Source: CAYWJT01 sp964458655
Lineage (GTDB): Bacteria > Acidobacteriota > Aminicenantia > Aminicenantales > Saccharicenantaceae
NCBI GenBank assembly: GCA_964458655.1
Contig: CAYWJT010000042.1
Span: 1-24,795 of the forward strand
Reading direction: 5' to 3'
Length of the DNA stretch: 24,795 bases
Shown: positions 1-7,504 of the stretch, piece by piece
Layout of the letters: every line of letters begins with the position of its first letter
Position numbering within the stretch: the first letter of the stretch is position 1
The notes under the pieces: generated by a model
What the model was told of the DNA's origin: nothing
What the model saw: only the letters and a program-made list of their open reading frames with translations
Database searches by the model: none
Program-made: the position numbers and the translations under genes

Positions 1-162
1 GGCGGCGTCATGGAGAAGGAGGCCGCCATCGACGTCTCCAAGGTGTTGCTGTTCTGCTCCGAATGCGGGCAGGGAGTCAGGGTGCGGAGCCGGAAGCTCG
101 AGGACGGGACCAAGGTCAGGGCCTGCCACAAGTGTGGAACGGTCATCGAGACGCAGAAATGA
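1..162 (+). CDS. rplX: 50S ribosomal protein L24, C-terminal part (5' end outside window)
   Basis: Reading frame 1 is open from the first base to a TGA at 160-162 and gives 53 residues, starting GGVMEKEAAIDVSKV. This matches the C-terminal half of bacterial L24, an early 50S assembly protein. The fragment carries two CxxC pairs (CSEC and CHKC) that would form a zinc ribbon. This version of L24 occurs in a number of bacterial phyla but is absent from the E. coli protein. The gene is truncated by the window edge, not by mutation. Its position directly before rplE is the standard spc-operon order, which supports the call. Confidence 0.93.
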   Translation, partial: GGVMEKEAAIDVSKVLLFCSECGQGVRVRSRKLEDGTKVRACHKCGTVIETQK

Positions 163-172
163 GGGATGCAAC

Positions 173-715
173 ATGAGCCGTCTACGTGAGCGCTACAAGA
201 AGGAGGTCGTGGCCGCACTCCAGAAGGAGCTCGGCATAGACAACCCCATGGCCGTGCCCCGGCTGGTCAAGATCGTGGTCAACATGGGCGTCGGCGACGC
301 CATCCAGAACATCAAGGTCCTGGACACGGCCAAGGCCGAACTGGCCCAGATCACCGGGCAGTTCCCGGCTGTCGGCAGGGCCAAGAAGTCGATATCGGCC
401 TTCAAGCTCCGGCAGGGTCAGCCGATCGCCTGTTATGTGACCCTCAGACGGGAGAGGATGTACGAGTTCTTCGACCGGCTGGTCAACATCGTCCTGCCCC
501 GGGTCAGGGACTTCCGGGGCGTGTCTCCCGCCGCGTTCGACAAGCGCGGCAATTTCACTCTCGGCCTCCGGGACCAGCTGGTCTTCCCGGAGATCGATTA
601 CACCAAGGTCGAGAGGGCGCGTGGCATGAACATCACCATCGTAACCACGGCCCGCACGGACAGGGAGGCCTACGCCCTGCTGAAGGCGCTGGGCATGCCC
701 TTCCGCGAATCCTGA
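173..715 (+). CDS. rplE: 50S ribosomal protein L5
   Basis: This encodes 180 residues beginning MSRLRERYKKEVV, the usual length for L5. L5 binds 5S rRNA and sits in the central protuberance of the 50S subunit. The family segments VNMGVGDA, AKKSISAFKLR and a C-terminal MNITIVTTA are visible. The frame stays open upstream to an ATG at 134, but that would overlap rplX and add 13 residues unlike the family. I chose ATG 173 because GAGGGA at 161-166 is a well-spaced ribosome-binding site. The gene lies 10 bases after rplX. Confidence 0.97.
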   Translation: MSRLRERYKKEVVAALQKELGIDNPMAVPRLVKIVVNMGVGDAIQNIKVLDTAKAELAQITGQFPAVGRAKKSISAFKLRQGQPIACYVTLRRERMYEFFDRLVNIVLPRVRDFRGVSPAAFDKRGNFTLGLRDQLVFPEIDYTKVERARGMNITIVTTARTDREAYALLKALGMPFRES

Positions 716-736
716 GTTCCGTCAAGCGAGGTGCAC

Positions 737-922
737 GTGGCGACTACAGCGCGAATGGCAAAAATGGTGAAGAAGCCGAAGTACGGGATCCGCTACAGGA
801 AACGCTGCCGGGTCTGCGGCCGGCCGCGGGGATATTACCGGAAGTTCGACCTGTGCAGGCTGTGCTTCCGGGACCTGGCCCTGAAGGGCGAGATCCCCGG
901 CATCACCAAGTCTTCTTGGTAA
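737..922 (+). CDS. rpsN: 30S ribosomal protein S14, zinc-binding (type Z)
   Basis: With the GTG at 737 this gives 61 residues, the standard size of type-Z S14, a protein of the 30S head. Cys24/Cys27 and Cys40/Cys43 form the zinc ribbon (CRVC, CRLC), and the C-terminus GITKSSW is typical of the family. A GTG at 731 in the same frame would add two residues. I preferred 737 because GAGGTG at 728-733 can act as its ribosome-binding site and because the length then matches the family, but the choice between the two is not certain. Confidence 0.94.
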   Translation: MATTARMAKMVKKPKYGIRYRKRCRVCGRPRGYYRKFDLCRLCFRDLALKGEIPGITKSSW

Positions 923-944
923 CATCGAGGAAAGGAACAGGTCC

Positions 945-1334
945 ATGGACCCGATAGCAGACATGCTCACCAGGATTCGCAACGCCATCAAGGCCAGGAA
1001 AAGGGAGGTCGCCCTTCCCTCGTCCTCCCTGAAAGTGGAGATCGCGAAGATCCTCAAGGAAGAGGGCTACATCAAGAACTTCAAGGTCGTCGACGACGGC
1101 AAGCAGGGCAGCCTCAGCCTGACCCTCAGGTACACCGAGGAAGGGCTGAGCGTCATCAAGGGGCTGAAACGGGTGAGCAAGCCCGGCTGCCGCATCTACT
1201 GCACCAAGGATTCCATACCCAGGGTCCTGGACGGCCTGGGCCTGGTCATAATCTCCACGTCCAAGGGCGTCATGACGGGCAGGAAGTGCGAAGAGCTCGG
1301 ACTCGGAGGAGAGGTCCTCTGCAGCATCTGGTAG
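945..1334 (+). CDS. rpsH: 30S ribosomal protein S8
   Basis: This encodes 129 residues beginning MDPIADMLTRIRNA, the hallmark N-terminus of S8. S8 binds the central domain of 16S rRNA and, in enterobacteria, also represses translation of the spc operon. The C-terminal block STSKGVMTG followed by a Gly-rich GLGGEVLCSIW ending is the conserved RNA-binding region. A purine-rich GAGGAAAGGA lies upstream of the ATG. It sits 22 bases after rpsN. Whether autoregulation occurs here cannot be told from this window. Confidence 0.97.
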   Translation: MDPIADMLTRIRNAIKARKREVALPSSSLKVEIAKILKEEGYIKNFKVVDDGKQGSLSLTLRYTEEGLSVIKGLKRVSKPGCRIYCTKDSIPRVLDGLGLVIISTSKGVMTGRKCEELGLGGEVLCSIW

Positions 1335-1353
1335 GGGTTTAGGAGAGTTGATC

Positions 1354-1899
1354 ATGTCGAGAACAGGAAAACGGCCGATCACGGTGCCGGAAGGCGTCAA
1401 GGTGACCCTGCATCCGGACAGGATCGAGTTCGAAGGCAAGCTCGGCAGGCTGGCCTCGCCGCTCCATCCGGGCATCGAGGCGCAGCTCGACGGCCGGGAG
1501 CTGGTCCTGACCAGGTCCGAGGAAACGCAATCCGCCCGGGCCCTCCACGGCCTCTGCCGAAGCCTGGCCCAGAACGCCCTGACGGGCGTCACCGAGGGCT
1601 TCGCCAAGAAGCTGGAGATCGTCGGCGTAGGCTACAAGGCCAAGGTCGAGAAGAACAGGCTGGAGCTGAACGTCGGCTACTCGCGGCCGATAATCTATGA
1701 GATCCCGGCGGGCGTCGAGATCACGGTCGACAAGGCCACCTTCCTGACCGTCAAGGGCATAGACAGGCAGAAGGTCGGACAGGTGGCGCACGAGATAAAG
1801 AGCTTCCGGCGCCCCGACCCGTACAAGCAGAAGGGTGTTCGCTATGCCGGCGAGAGATTGATCAAGAAGGAAAGAAAGGCGGGGGTGGCCGGTGCTTAA
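1354..1899 (+). CDS. rplF: 50S ribosomal protein L6
   Basis: This encodes 181 residues beginning MSRTGKRPITVPEGV. L6 binds 23S rRNA near the sarcin-ricin loop and the factor-binding site. Both repeated L6 folds are present. The second contains the conserved GVGYKA segment and a late RRPDPYKQKGVRY, the family signature near the C-terminus. The frame is open from a TTG at 1348, but AGGAGAG at 1341-1347 is correctly spaced for ATG 1354. The 3' end overlaps rplR by 8 bases, which suggests translational coupling. Confidence 0.97.
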   Translation: MSRTGKRPITVPEGVKVTLHPDRIEFEGKLGRLASPLHPGIEAQLDGRELVLTRSEETQSARALHGLCRSLAQNALTGVTEGFAKKLEIVGVGYKAKVEKNRLELNVGYSRPIIYEIPAGVEITVDKATFLTVKGIDRQKVGQVAHEIKSFRRPDPYKQKGVRYAGERLIKKERKAGVAGA

Positions 1900-2266
1900 A
1901 GACAAGACCATCGTCAAACGGCAGAAGAAACTGAAGCTCAGGAAAAGGATCCGGGCCAGGATCCGTGGCACGGCCGAGCGGCCGCGGCTGCACGTCTTCA
2001 AGAGCGACAGATACATCTACGCCCAGGCCATAGACGACGTTTCAGGCCGGGTCCTGGCCGCGGCGGCCACGATCGAGAAGGCTTTCCGGGAGAAGTCCAA
2101 GGACACCAAGAACAAGAAGGCCTGCGAGGCCCTGGGCGGCCTGCTGGCCCTGAAGCTGAAGGACAAGGGTATCCGGAAAGTGGTCTTCGACAGGGGTAGC
2201 TACCCCTACCACGGAAAGGTCAAGACCTTGGCCGAGGCCCTCAGGAACCAGGGCATAGAGTTCTGA
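1892..2266 (+). CDS. rplR: 50S ribosomal protein L18
   Basis: This encodes 124 residues from a GTG start. L18 binds 5S rRNA together with L5 in the central protuberance. The conserved segments RPRLHVFKS, YIYAQAIDD, VVFDRGSYPYHGKVK and the C-terminal ALRNQGIEF are visible, with a Lys/Arg-rich N-terminal tail. The GTG lies inside the last codons of rplF, an 8-base overlap, so initiation is probably coupled to termination of rplF. Confidence 0.96.
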   Translation: MLKDKTIVKRQKKLKLRKRIRARIRGTAERPRLHVFKSDRYIYAQAIDDVSGRVLAAAATIEKAFREKSKDTKNKKACEALGGLLALKLKDKGIRKVVFDRGSYPYHGKVKTLAEALRNQGIEF

Positions 2267-2293
2267 GGTCGGGCGGCCCAAGGAGGAGAAAGA

Positions 2294-2812
2294 GTGGACG
2301 ACAGACAGAGGACAAGGATGACGGGAGCGGAAGAAGGCGCGCCGGAGCTCAAGGACCAGGTGATCTCCATCCGCAGGGTGACCAAGGTCGTCAAGGGCGG
2401 CAAGAACCTGAGCTTCTCGGCTCTGGTCGCGGTCGGCGACGAGAACGGCCGGGTGGGCATCGGCAAGGGCAAGGCCCGGGAGGTCCCACAAGCCATCGCC
2501 AAGGCGGTCGAGGCCGCCAAGAAAAGGATGATACGGGTGCCCCTGGCCGGCACGACCATACCCCATGCCGTGGTCGGCGAGGACGGGGCCGGCCGGGTGG
2601 CTCTGCGTCCCGCCTCCAAGGGCACGGGCGTCATCGCCGGCGGCGCGGTTCGGGTAATTGTCCAACTGGCCGGCATCCGGGACATCCTGACGAAGTCCAT
2701 CAGGAGCAACAACCCGATAAGCGTGGCCAACGCCACCATGGCCGCGCTCACGAGCCTGGTCGACCCGGAGCAGGCCGCCAGACTCAGAGGAAAGGGGACG
2801 CCAGGACAATGA
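2294..2812 (+). CDS. rpsE: 30S ribosomal protein S5
   Basis: This encodes 172 residues. S5 contributes to decoding accuracy and to the mRNA entry channel. An N-terminal double-stranded-RNA-binding fold contains VTKVVKGGKNLSFSALV and GKGKAREVP. The C-terminal domain has PASKGTGVIAGG and the family block KSIRSNNP. The start is GTG at 2294, preceded by a near-ideal AGGAGGA at 2281-2287. Its stop codon shares the ATGA with the start of rpmD. Confidence 0.97.
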   Translation: MDDRQRTRMTGAEEGAPELKDQVISIRRVTKVVKGGKNLSFSALVAVGDENGRVGIGKGKAREVPQAIAKAVEAAKKRMIRVPLAGTTIPHAVVGEDGAGRVALRPASKGTGVIAGGAVRVIVQLAGIRDILTKSIRSNNPISVANATMAALTSLVDPEQAARLRGKGTPGQ

Positions 2813-3057
2813 GCGAGCAGGTTGAGAAGAAAACTCCCAGGACGAGAAAGCCCAAGGCTCCCGCGGCCGAGAAGCACCTCAGGATAACCCTGGTCAAAAG
2901 CCTGATCGGCTATCCCGCCGGCCAGAGGCTGGTGGCCAGGGGCCTGGGCCTGCGGAAGCTCGATTCCTCGGTCGTCCGCAGGAAGTCGCCCGAGATAATG
3001 GGCATGGTGCGCAAGATCGGCCATGTCCTGAAAGTCGAGGAAGTGGAGCAGCCATGA
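2809..3057 (+). CDS. rpmD: 50S ribosomal protein L30 with N-terminal extension
   Basis: This encodes 82 residues. The conserved L30 core runs from about residue 24 (LRITLVKSLIGYP) to the end and contains LGLRKLDSSVVRR and a GMVRKIGHVLKVEE ending. The canonical protein has about 60 residues. The extra 20 or so at the N-terminus are basic and rich in Pro, Ala and Lys. The ATG at 2809 overlaps the rpsE stop (ATGA). The tail is therefore probably translated, because no better-placed start lies downstream. The gene in turn shares ATGA with rplO. Confidence 0.94.
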   Translation: MSEQVEKKTPRTRKPKAPAAEKHLRITLVKSLIGYPAGQRLVARGLGLRKLDSSVVRRKSPEIMGMVRKIGHVLKVEEVEQP

Positions 3058-3500
3058 GCCTCAGCAACCTAAAACCAGCCGCAGGGTCACGCAAGGACAG
3101 GAAGAGGCGCGGACGGGGCCCCGGCTCCGGCCTGGGCAAGACCGCGGGACGCGGTCACAAGGGCCAGCTGGCCGGCTCCGGCTATTCCCGCAAGCGCGGC
3201 TTTGAGGGAGGCCAGATGCCGCTGGCCAGGCGACTGCCCAAACGCGGGTTCAACAATATCTTCCGCGTCGAGTACGCCGTCGTCAACCTGGAAAGCCTGA
3301 ACAGGATAGAGGCGGAGAAGGTCGGCCCGGAAGAAATGCTCCAAGCCGGTCTCCTGAAGAACGCCAAGGACAGAGTGAAGGTGCTCGGCGAGGGGGATAT
3401 CCTTTCAGCCAAGGTCGTTCAGGCCCATAAATTCTCGAAGTCGGCCGTCCAGAAGATCGAGGCCAAGGGCGGCCAGGCTGTCACCATCGGGAAGGAATAA
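3054..3500 (+). CDS. rplO: 50S ribosomal protein L15
   Basis: This encodes 148 residues beginning MSLSNLKPAAGSRKDRKR. L15 is an elongated 50S protein needed late in assembly. The Gly/Arg/Lys-rich N-terminal tail (RRGRGPGSGLGKTAGRGHKG) threads into rRNA, and the GFEGGQMPLARRLPKRGF segment is the family signature. The C-terminal globular domain contains AHKFSKSAVQKIEAKGG. Both ends overlap their neighbours: ATGA with rpmD and TAATG with secY. Confidence 0.97.
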   Translation: MSLSNLKPAAGSRKDRKRRGRGPGSGLGKTAGRGHKGQLAGSGYSRKRGFEGGQMPLARRLPKRGFNNIFRVEYAVVNLESLNRIEAEKVGPEEMLQAGLLKNAKDRVKVLGEGDILSAKVVQAHKFSKSAVQKIEAKGGQAVTIGKE

Positions 3501-4882
3501 TGTTAGAGAGCATCCGCAACATCTTCAGCATCCCTGAGTTGAGGAATAGGGTGATCTTCACCCTGCTGTTGCTCGCGGTTTACAGGATCGGGGGACAGAT
3601 CCCGAACCCGGGCATAAGCGCCACGGCCCTGGCGGAGTTCTGGGAATCGCAAAAGGGCTCTCTGCTCGGGTTCATCGACCTGTTCTCCGGCAGGTACATG
3701 TCGAGGATGACCATCTTCGCCCTGGGCATCATGCCCTACATCAGCTCTTCCATCATCCTCCAGCTGTTGACCGTGGTCTGGCCCTACCTGGAGAGGCTGT
3801 CCAAGGAGGGCGAGCTCGGCCGCAAGAAGATCACCCAGTACACCCGCTACGGGACGATCGTCATCTGCATCATCCAGTCCTGGGGCATCGCCATCTTCCT
3901 CCAGAGCCTGAGGAGCCCGGGCGGGGCGCCCATCGTCCCCAACCCGGGCATCGGCTTCATGCTGCTGACCGTGCTGACCCTGACTACGGGCACCGTCTTC
4001 GTCATGTGGCTCGGCGAGCAGATCTCCGAGCGGGGCATCGGCAACGGCATCTCGCTCATCATCTTCGCGGGTATCGTGGTCAGCTTCCCGCCGGGGGTGG
4101 CCAGCCTGCTCAAGGGGCTGCGCACGGGCTCGATGGACCCCCTGAAGCTCATCTTCATCGGCGCCCTGATGCTGGCCGTCGTCGCCTTCATAGTCTACGT
4201 GGAAAGGGCCCAGCGCCGGATACCGGTTTCCTACGCCAAGAGGGTCATCGGCCGCAAGGTCTACGGCGGCCAGAGCACGCACCTGCCGCTGCGCGTCAAC
4301 ACCGGCGGCGTCATCCCGATCATCTTCGCAGCCTCGGTCATCTCCATACCGGCGACCATCGGCAACCTGATCAAGGAGCAGATCATCCAGAGCATGGCCG
4401 CCCAATTCTCCATGGGCATGCCGCTCTACAGCGTGGTCTATGTCGCGGCCATCATATTCTTCACCTACTTCTACGTCTCCATCATCTTCAACCCGGTCGA
4501 CGTGGCCGACAACCTCAGGAAATACGGCGGCTTCATCCCGGGCATCAGGCCGGGCAAGAACACCTCCGATTACATCGACGAGGTGCTGTCCAGGATCACG
4601 CTGGTCGGCGCCGTCTATCTGGCCCTGGTGGCCATCCTGCCCGAGTTCCTTATCACCGGCTTCAAGGTCCAGGCCCTGCCCTGGATCGGGAATTTCCTCG
4701 AGGCCAACCTGCCCAAGTTCATCACCCAGGGCATGGGCATAGACTTCTATTTCGGCGGCACTTCCATCCTCATCGTCGTCGGCGTGGCCATGGACACCAT
4801 GCAACAGATCGAGGCCCAGCTCGTCATGAGGAACTACGACGGCTTCATGCGGCGCGTCAGGATACGGGGGAGAAGGGGATGA
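3500..4882 (+). CDS. secY: protein translocase subunit SecY
   Basis: This encodes 460 residues, slightly longer than E. coli SecY (443). SecY is the channel of the SecYEG translocon in the inner membrane and exports the signal-peptide proteins seen elsewhere in this window. The N-terminus FSIPELRNRVIFTLL and YRIGGQIPNPGI (plug/TM1 region), the TM2 block ALGIMPYISSSIILQLL and the cytoplasmic segment IPVSYAKRVIG are classic. About ten hydrophobic spans can be followed. The conserved GFIPGIRPGKNTSDYID precedes TM9. Its start overlaps the rplO stop and its stop overlaps the adk start (ATGA). Confidence 0.98.
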   Translation: MLESIRNIFSIPELRNRVIFTLLLLAVYRIGGQIPNPGISATALAEFWESQKGSLLGFIDLFSGRYMSRMTIFALGIMPYISSSIILQLLTVVWPYLERLSKEGELGRKKITQYTRYGTIVICIIQSWGIAIFLQSLRSPGGAPIVPNPGIGFMLLTVLTLTTGTVFVMWLGEQISERGIGNGISLIIFAGIVVSFPPGVASLLKGLRTGSMDPLKLIFIGALMLAVVAFIVYVERAQRRIPVSYAKRVIGRKVYGGQSTHLPLRVNTGGVIPIIFAASVISIPATIGNLIKEQIIQSMAAQFSMGMPLYSVVYVAAIIFFTYFYVSIIFNPVDVADNLRKYGGFIPGIRPGKNTSDYIDEVLSRITLVGAVYLALVAILPEFLITGFKVQALPWIGNFLEANLPKFITQGMGIDFYFGGTSILIVVGVAMDTMQQIEAQLVMRNYDGFMRRVRIRGRRG

Positions 4883-5550
4883 GGGTCATCCTGCTCGGCG
4901 CACCGGGCAGCGGCAAGGGCAGCCTGGCCGACATGATCACGTCCGTCTACGGACTGCCCAAGATCTCCACCGGCGACCTGCTCCGCGAGGCCGTCCGGGC
5001 CGGGACGCCGCTCGGCGTGCAGGCCTCGACCCAGCTCGGCAAGGGCAAGCTTGTCGACGACGGCATCGTCCTGGCGCTGCTCGAGGAGAGGCTGGCGGCT
5101 CCGGACTGCGAGCGCGGCTACATCCTCGACGGGTTCCCGCGCAACATCAGCCAGGCGCAAAGCCTGGAGGGCCTCGACGGCGACAGGCCGGAGGTGGTCA
5201 TCAACATCCGGGTCAGCGAGGATACGGTGGTCAGAAGGATCCTGAGCCGCTTGACCTGCGCCGTATGCAACGCCATCTACAACGCCGAGACCAAACCGCC
5301 CAGGAACGACATGATCTGCGACGTCTGCGGCGGGACGGTCGTCCGGCGCTCCGACGACAACCCCGAGATAATCAAGGAGCGTCTCAGGACCTATCACGCC
5401 CAGACCGAGCCGCTCATCGCCTATTATGAGAAGCGCGGGGAGCTCTATTCGGTGGACGGCAACGGCGGCTTCGAGCAGACCTTCAGCCCGGTGAAGGGGA
5501 TACTCGACGGCCGGCTCGGCCGGACGGTCGACGGAGGTGCGGGGTCATGA
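4879..5550 (+). CDS. adk: adenylate kinase with zinc-type LID
   Basis: This encodes 223 residues and catalyses ATP + AMP = 2 ADP in the cytosol. The P-loop GAPGSGKG is at residues 7-14, the AMP-binding STGDLLR near 30-36, and DGFPRN at 84-89. The LID carries Cys127, Cys130, Cys147 and Cys150, a zinc-binding set seen in Gram-positive and several other bacterial adenylate kinases. The P-loop has Ser where most have Ala, and is followed by SLAD instead of the usual TQA. The frame is open far upstream inside secY. The true start is ATG 4879, which overlaps the secY stop and gives the family N-terminus MRVILLGAPG. The stop overlaps the map start (ATGA). Confidence 0.97.
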   Translation: MRVILLGAPGSGKGSLADMITSVYGLPKISTGDLLREAVRAGTPLGVQASTQLGKGKLVDDGIVLALLEERLAAPDCERGYILDGFPRNISQAQSLEGLDGDRPEVVINIRVSEDTVVRRILSRLTCAVCNAIYNAETKPPRNDMICDVCGGTVVRRSDDNPEIIKERLRTYHAQTEPLIAYYEKRGELYSVDGNGGFEQTFSPVKGILDGRLGRTVDGGAGS

Positions 5551-6350
5551 TCATCATCAAGTCCCCGGCCGAGATCGAGTCCATGAGCCAGAGCGGACGG
5601 ATACTGGCCTCGGTCTTGGAGGAGCTCAAGCTCCTGGTCCAGCCGGGCATACGGACGCGCGACCTCGACCTTTACGCCGAGCGCCGGGTCAGGGAGCTCG
5701 GTGGCGTGCCGTCCTTCAAGGGCTACCGCGGCTATCCGGCCTCGCTGTGCGTGTCGGTCAACGAGGAGGTCATACACGGCATCCCCTCGGGCCGCGTGCT
5801 GCAGGAAGGCGACATAGTCAGCCTCGACTTCGGCGTGCTTTACGAAGGCTTCCACAGCGACGCCGCCCTGACCGTCCCGGTGGGCAAGGTCAACGGCCGG
5901 GCGCTCAAGCTCATCGCCGCGGCCGAGGCGGCCTTCCTGGCCGGGCTGAGCCGCCTGGTCAAGGGCGCCCGTCTGTCAGACGTCTCCTACGCGATAGAAG
6001 AGACGGTGCGCAGGGAGGGCTTCTCGGTCATCCGCCAGTTCGTGGGCCACGGCATCGGCAGGACGCTGCATGAGGAGCCCCAGGTGCCCAATTTCGGACC
6101 GCCGGGCAGGGGGCCGAGGATCGAACCCGGGCTGACCGTGGCCATCGAGCCGATGATCGCCGCCGGGGGATGGGAGGTGGAGGTCATGGAGGACGGCTGG
6201 ACGGCCGTCACCAAGGACCGGAGCCTCTCGGCCCACTACGAGCACACGGTCGCCGTGACCGAGGACGGCACCCGGATCCTGACCGCCCTGGACGGAGGCG
6301 GCCGACTCCTGGAGCGGCTCAACAGGGAAAAGGAGCGGTCCTATGCCTAA
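5547..6350 (+). CDS. map: type I methionine aminopeptidase
   Basis: This encodes 267 residues and removes initiator Met from nascent proteins in the cytosol. All metal and catalytic residues are present: His77 (HGIPSG), Asp94 (DFG), Asp105 (HSDAA), His168 (GHGIGRTLHEEP), His175, Glu201 (IEPM) and Glu232 (EHT). The short N-terminus without a zinc-finger extension marks it as type Ia. It overlaps adk by ATGA and infA by 8 bases, so translation of adk-map-infA is probably coupled. Confidence 0.98.
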   Translation: MIIIKSPAEIESMSQSGRILASVLEELKLLVQPGIRTRDLDLYAERRVRELGGVPSFKGYRGYPASLCVSVNEEVIHGIPSGRVLQEGDIVSLDFGVLYEGFHSDAALTVPVGKVNGRALKLIAAAEAAFLAGLSRLVKGARLSDVSYAIEETVRREGFSVIRQFVGHGIGRTLHEEPQVPNFGPPGRGPRIEPGLTVAIEPMIAAGGWEVEVMEDGWTAVTKDRSLSAHYEHTVAVTEDGTRILTALDGGGRLLERLNREKERSYA

Positions 6351-6561
6351 GCAGGACGTATTCGAGATGGAAGGCGTGGTCCTGGAATCGCTGCCGAACG
6401 CCATGTTCCGCGTGGAGCTCCAGAACAAGCACGTCATCCTCGCCCATATCTCGGGCAAGATGCGCAAGCATTTCATCCGGATACTTCCCGGGGACAGGGT
6501 CCTGGTGGAGATCTCACCATACGACCTGACCAAGGGCAGGATCACTTACAGGTACAAGTAA
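6343..6561 (+). CDS. infA: translation initiation factor IF-1
   Basis: This encodes 72 residues, the usual IF-1 length, and a single OB (S1-like) fold. IF-1 binds the 30S A site during initiation. The family segments EGVVLESLPNAMFRVEL, ISGKMRKHFIRILPGD and a C-terminal YDLTKGRITYR are all visible. The ATG lies within the last codons of map (8-base overlap). Confidence 0.98.
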   Translation: MPKQDVFEMEGVVLESLPNAMFRVELQNKHVILAHISGKMRKHFIRILPGDRVLVEISPYDLTKGRITYRYK

Positions 6562-6578
6562 CGGCAAAGGATGGAACC

Positions 6579-6692
6579 ATGAAGGTCAAGGCATCCGTCA
6601 AGAAGATCTGCAGGAACTGCAAGATCATCAGGCGCAAGGGCGTAGTCCGGGTGATCTGCAGCAACCCGAGGCATAAGCAAAAACAAGGCTAG
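6579..6692 (+). CDS. rpmJ: 50S ribosomal protein L36, zinc-binding form
   Basis: Direct translation from ATG 6579 to TAG 6692 gives 37 residues beginning MKVKASVKKICRNCK. Cys11, Cys14, Cys27 and His32 form the zinc site of the C+ form of L36, the smallest 50S protein. Length, the KGVVRVIC segment and the location between infA and rpsM all match the family. Seventeen bases separate it from infA and twelve from rpsM. Confidence 0.97.
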   Translation: MKVKASVKKICRNCKIIRRKGVVRVICSNPRHKQKQG

Positions 6693-6704
6693 GACGAGGT
6701 AAAC

Positions 6705-7088
6705 ATGGCAAGAATAGCAGGTATCACGCTGCCTCCGGACAAGAGGATCGAGGTCGGGCTGACCTACATCTACGGCATCGGCCGCTCCAAGTCCAGGAAG
6801 ATCCTGGAAGAGGCGCGGGTCGACCCCAACAAGAAGGTCAAGAACCTGAGCGAGGACGAGGTCAACCGCATCCGCCAGATCATAGAGAAACGCGAGAAGA
6901 TCGAAGGCGACCTCCGCAAGGAAGTCACCATGAACATCAAGCGGCTGGTCGACATCGGCTGCTACCGGGGACTCAGGCACAAGAAGAAACTCCCGGTCAG
7001 GGGGCAGAGGACGAGGACCAACGCCAGGACGCGCAAGGGCGTCCGCGGCCAGAGGATCAAGAAGACCCCTGAGAAGAAAACCGCCTAA
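6705..7088 (+). CDS. rpsM: 30S ribosomal protein S13
   Basis: This encodes 127 residues beginning MARIAGITLPPDKRIEVGLTY. S13 lies in the 30S head, contacts the P-site tRNA and forms bridges to the 50S. A helix-two-turns-helix domain (TYIYGIGRSKSRKILEEA) is followed by the conserved RGLRHKKKLPVRGQRT and a basic tail that reaches the P site. It is 14 bases upstream of rpsK. Confidence 0.98.
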   Translation: MARIAGITLPPDKRIEVGLTYIYGIGRSKSRKILEEARVDPNKKVKNLSEDEVNRIRQIIEKREKIEGDLRKEVTMNIKRLVDIGCYRGLRHKKKLPVRGQRTRTNARTRKGVRGQRIKKTPEKKTA

Positions 7089-7102
7089 GGAGTGACGCTC
7101 AG

Positions 7103-7486
7103 ATGCCGCAAGCCAAAGCCAAGAAAAAAGCCAGGAAGGAAATAAGCCACGCCGTGGCCCACATCCAATCGACCTTCAACAACACCGTGGTGACCATAAC
7201 CGACCAGAACGGCAGCACCATCTGCTGGGCGAGCTCGGGGACGTCGGGCTTCAAGGGCGCCAGGAAGGGGACGCCGTTCGCGGCCCAGCTGGCCGCCAAG
7301 GACGTCGCCGCCAAGGCCCGCGAGTTCGGGGTCAAGTACCTGGACGTCAGGATCAAGGGGCCGGGCGCGGGCCGGGAATCGTCCATCCGGGCCCTGGCCG
7401 CCGCCGGCTTGGAGATCCGCTCCATCAAGGACGTCACCCCGATACCGCACAACGGCTGCCGGCCGCGCCGCAGAAGGCGGGTTTGA
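7103..7486 (+). CDS. rpsK: 30S ribosomal protein S11
   Basis: This encodes 127 residues. S11 forms part of the 30S platform near the mRNA exit. The block HIQSTFNNTVVTITD, the Gly-rich SSGTSGFKGARKGTPFAAQ and the C-terminal DVTPIPHNGCRP are diagnostic. The last segment normally carries an Asn that becomes isoaspartate in some bacteria. It sits between rpsM and rpsD as in most alpha operons. Confidence 0.98.
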   Translation: MPQAKAKKKARKEISHAVAHIQSTFNNTVVTITDQNGSTICWASSGTSGFKGARKGTPFAAQLAAKDVAAKAREFGVKYLDVRIKGPGAGRESSIRALAAAGLEIRSIKDVTPIPHNGCRPRRRRRV

Positions 7487-7504
7487 GGCCGGGAGGAGAC
7501 AGAC

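Noticed and set aside
1960..1985. TGGCACGG inside rplR as a second sigma-54 site
   Set aside because: The -12 TTGC element is missing at the required spacing, and the site lies within a coding sequence.
3503..4804. Long open frame of 433 codons on the minus strand opposite secY
   Set aside because: It mirrors the GC-rich codon pattern of secY, its product is an Asp/Gly/His/Gln-rich chain without motifs, and secY itself is certain.
4006..4878. Extended N-terminus of adenylate kinase reading through secY
   Set aside because: The extra residues are an out-of-frame translation of secY. The kinase P-loop begins right after ATG 4879.
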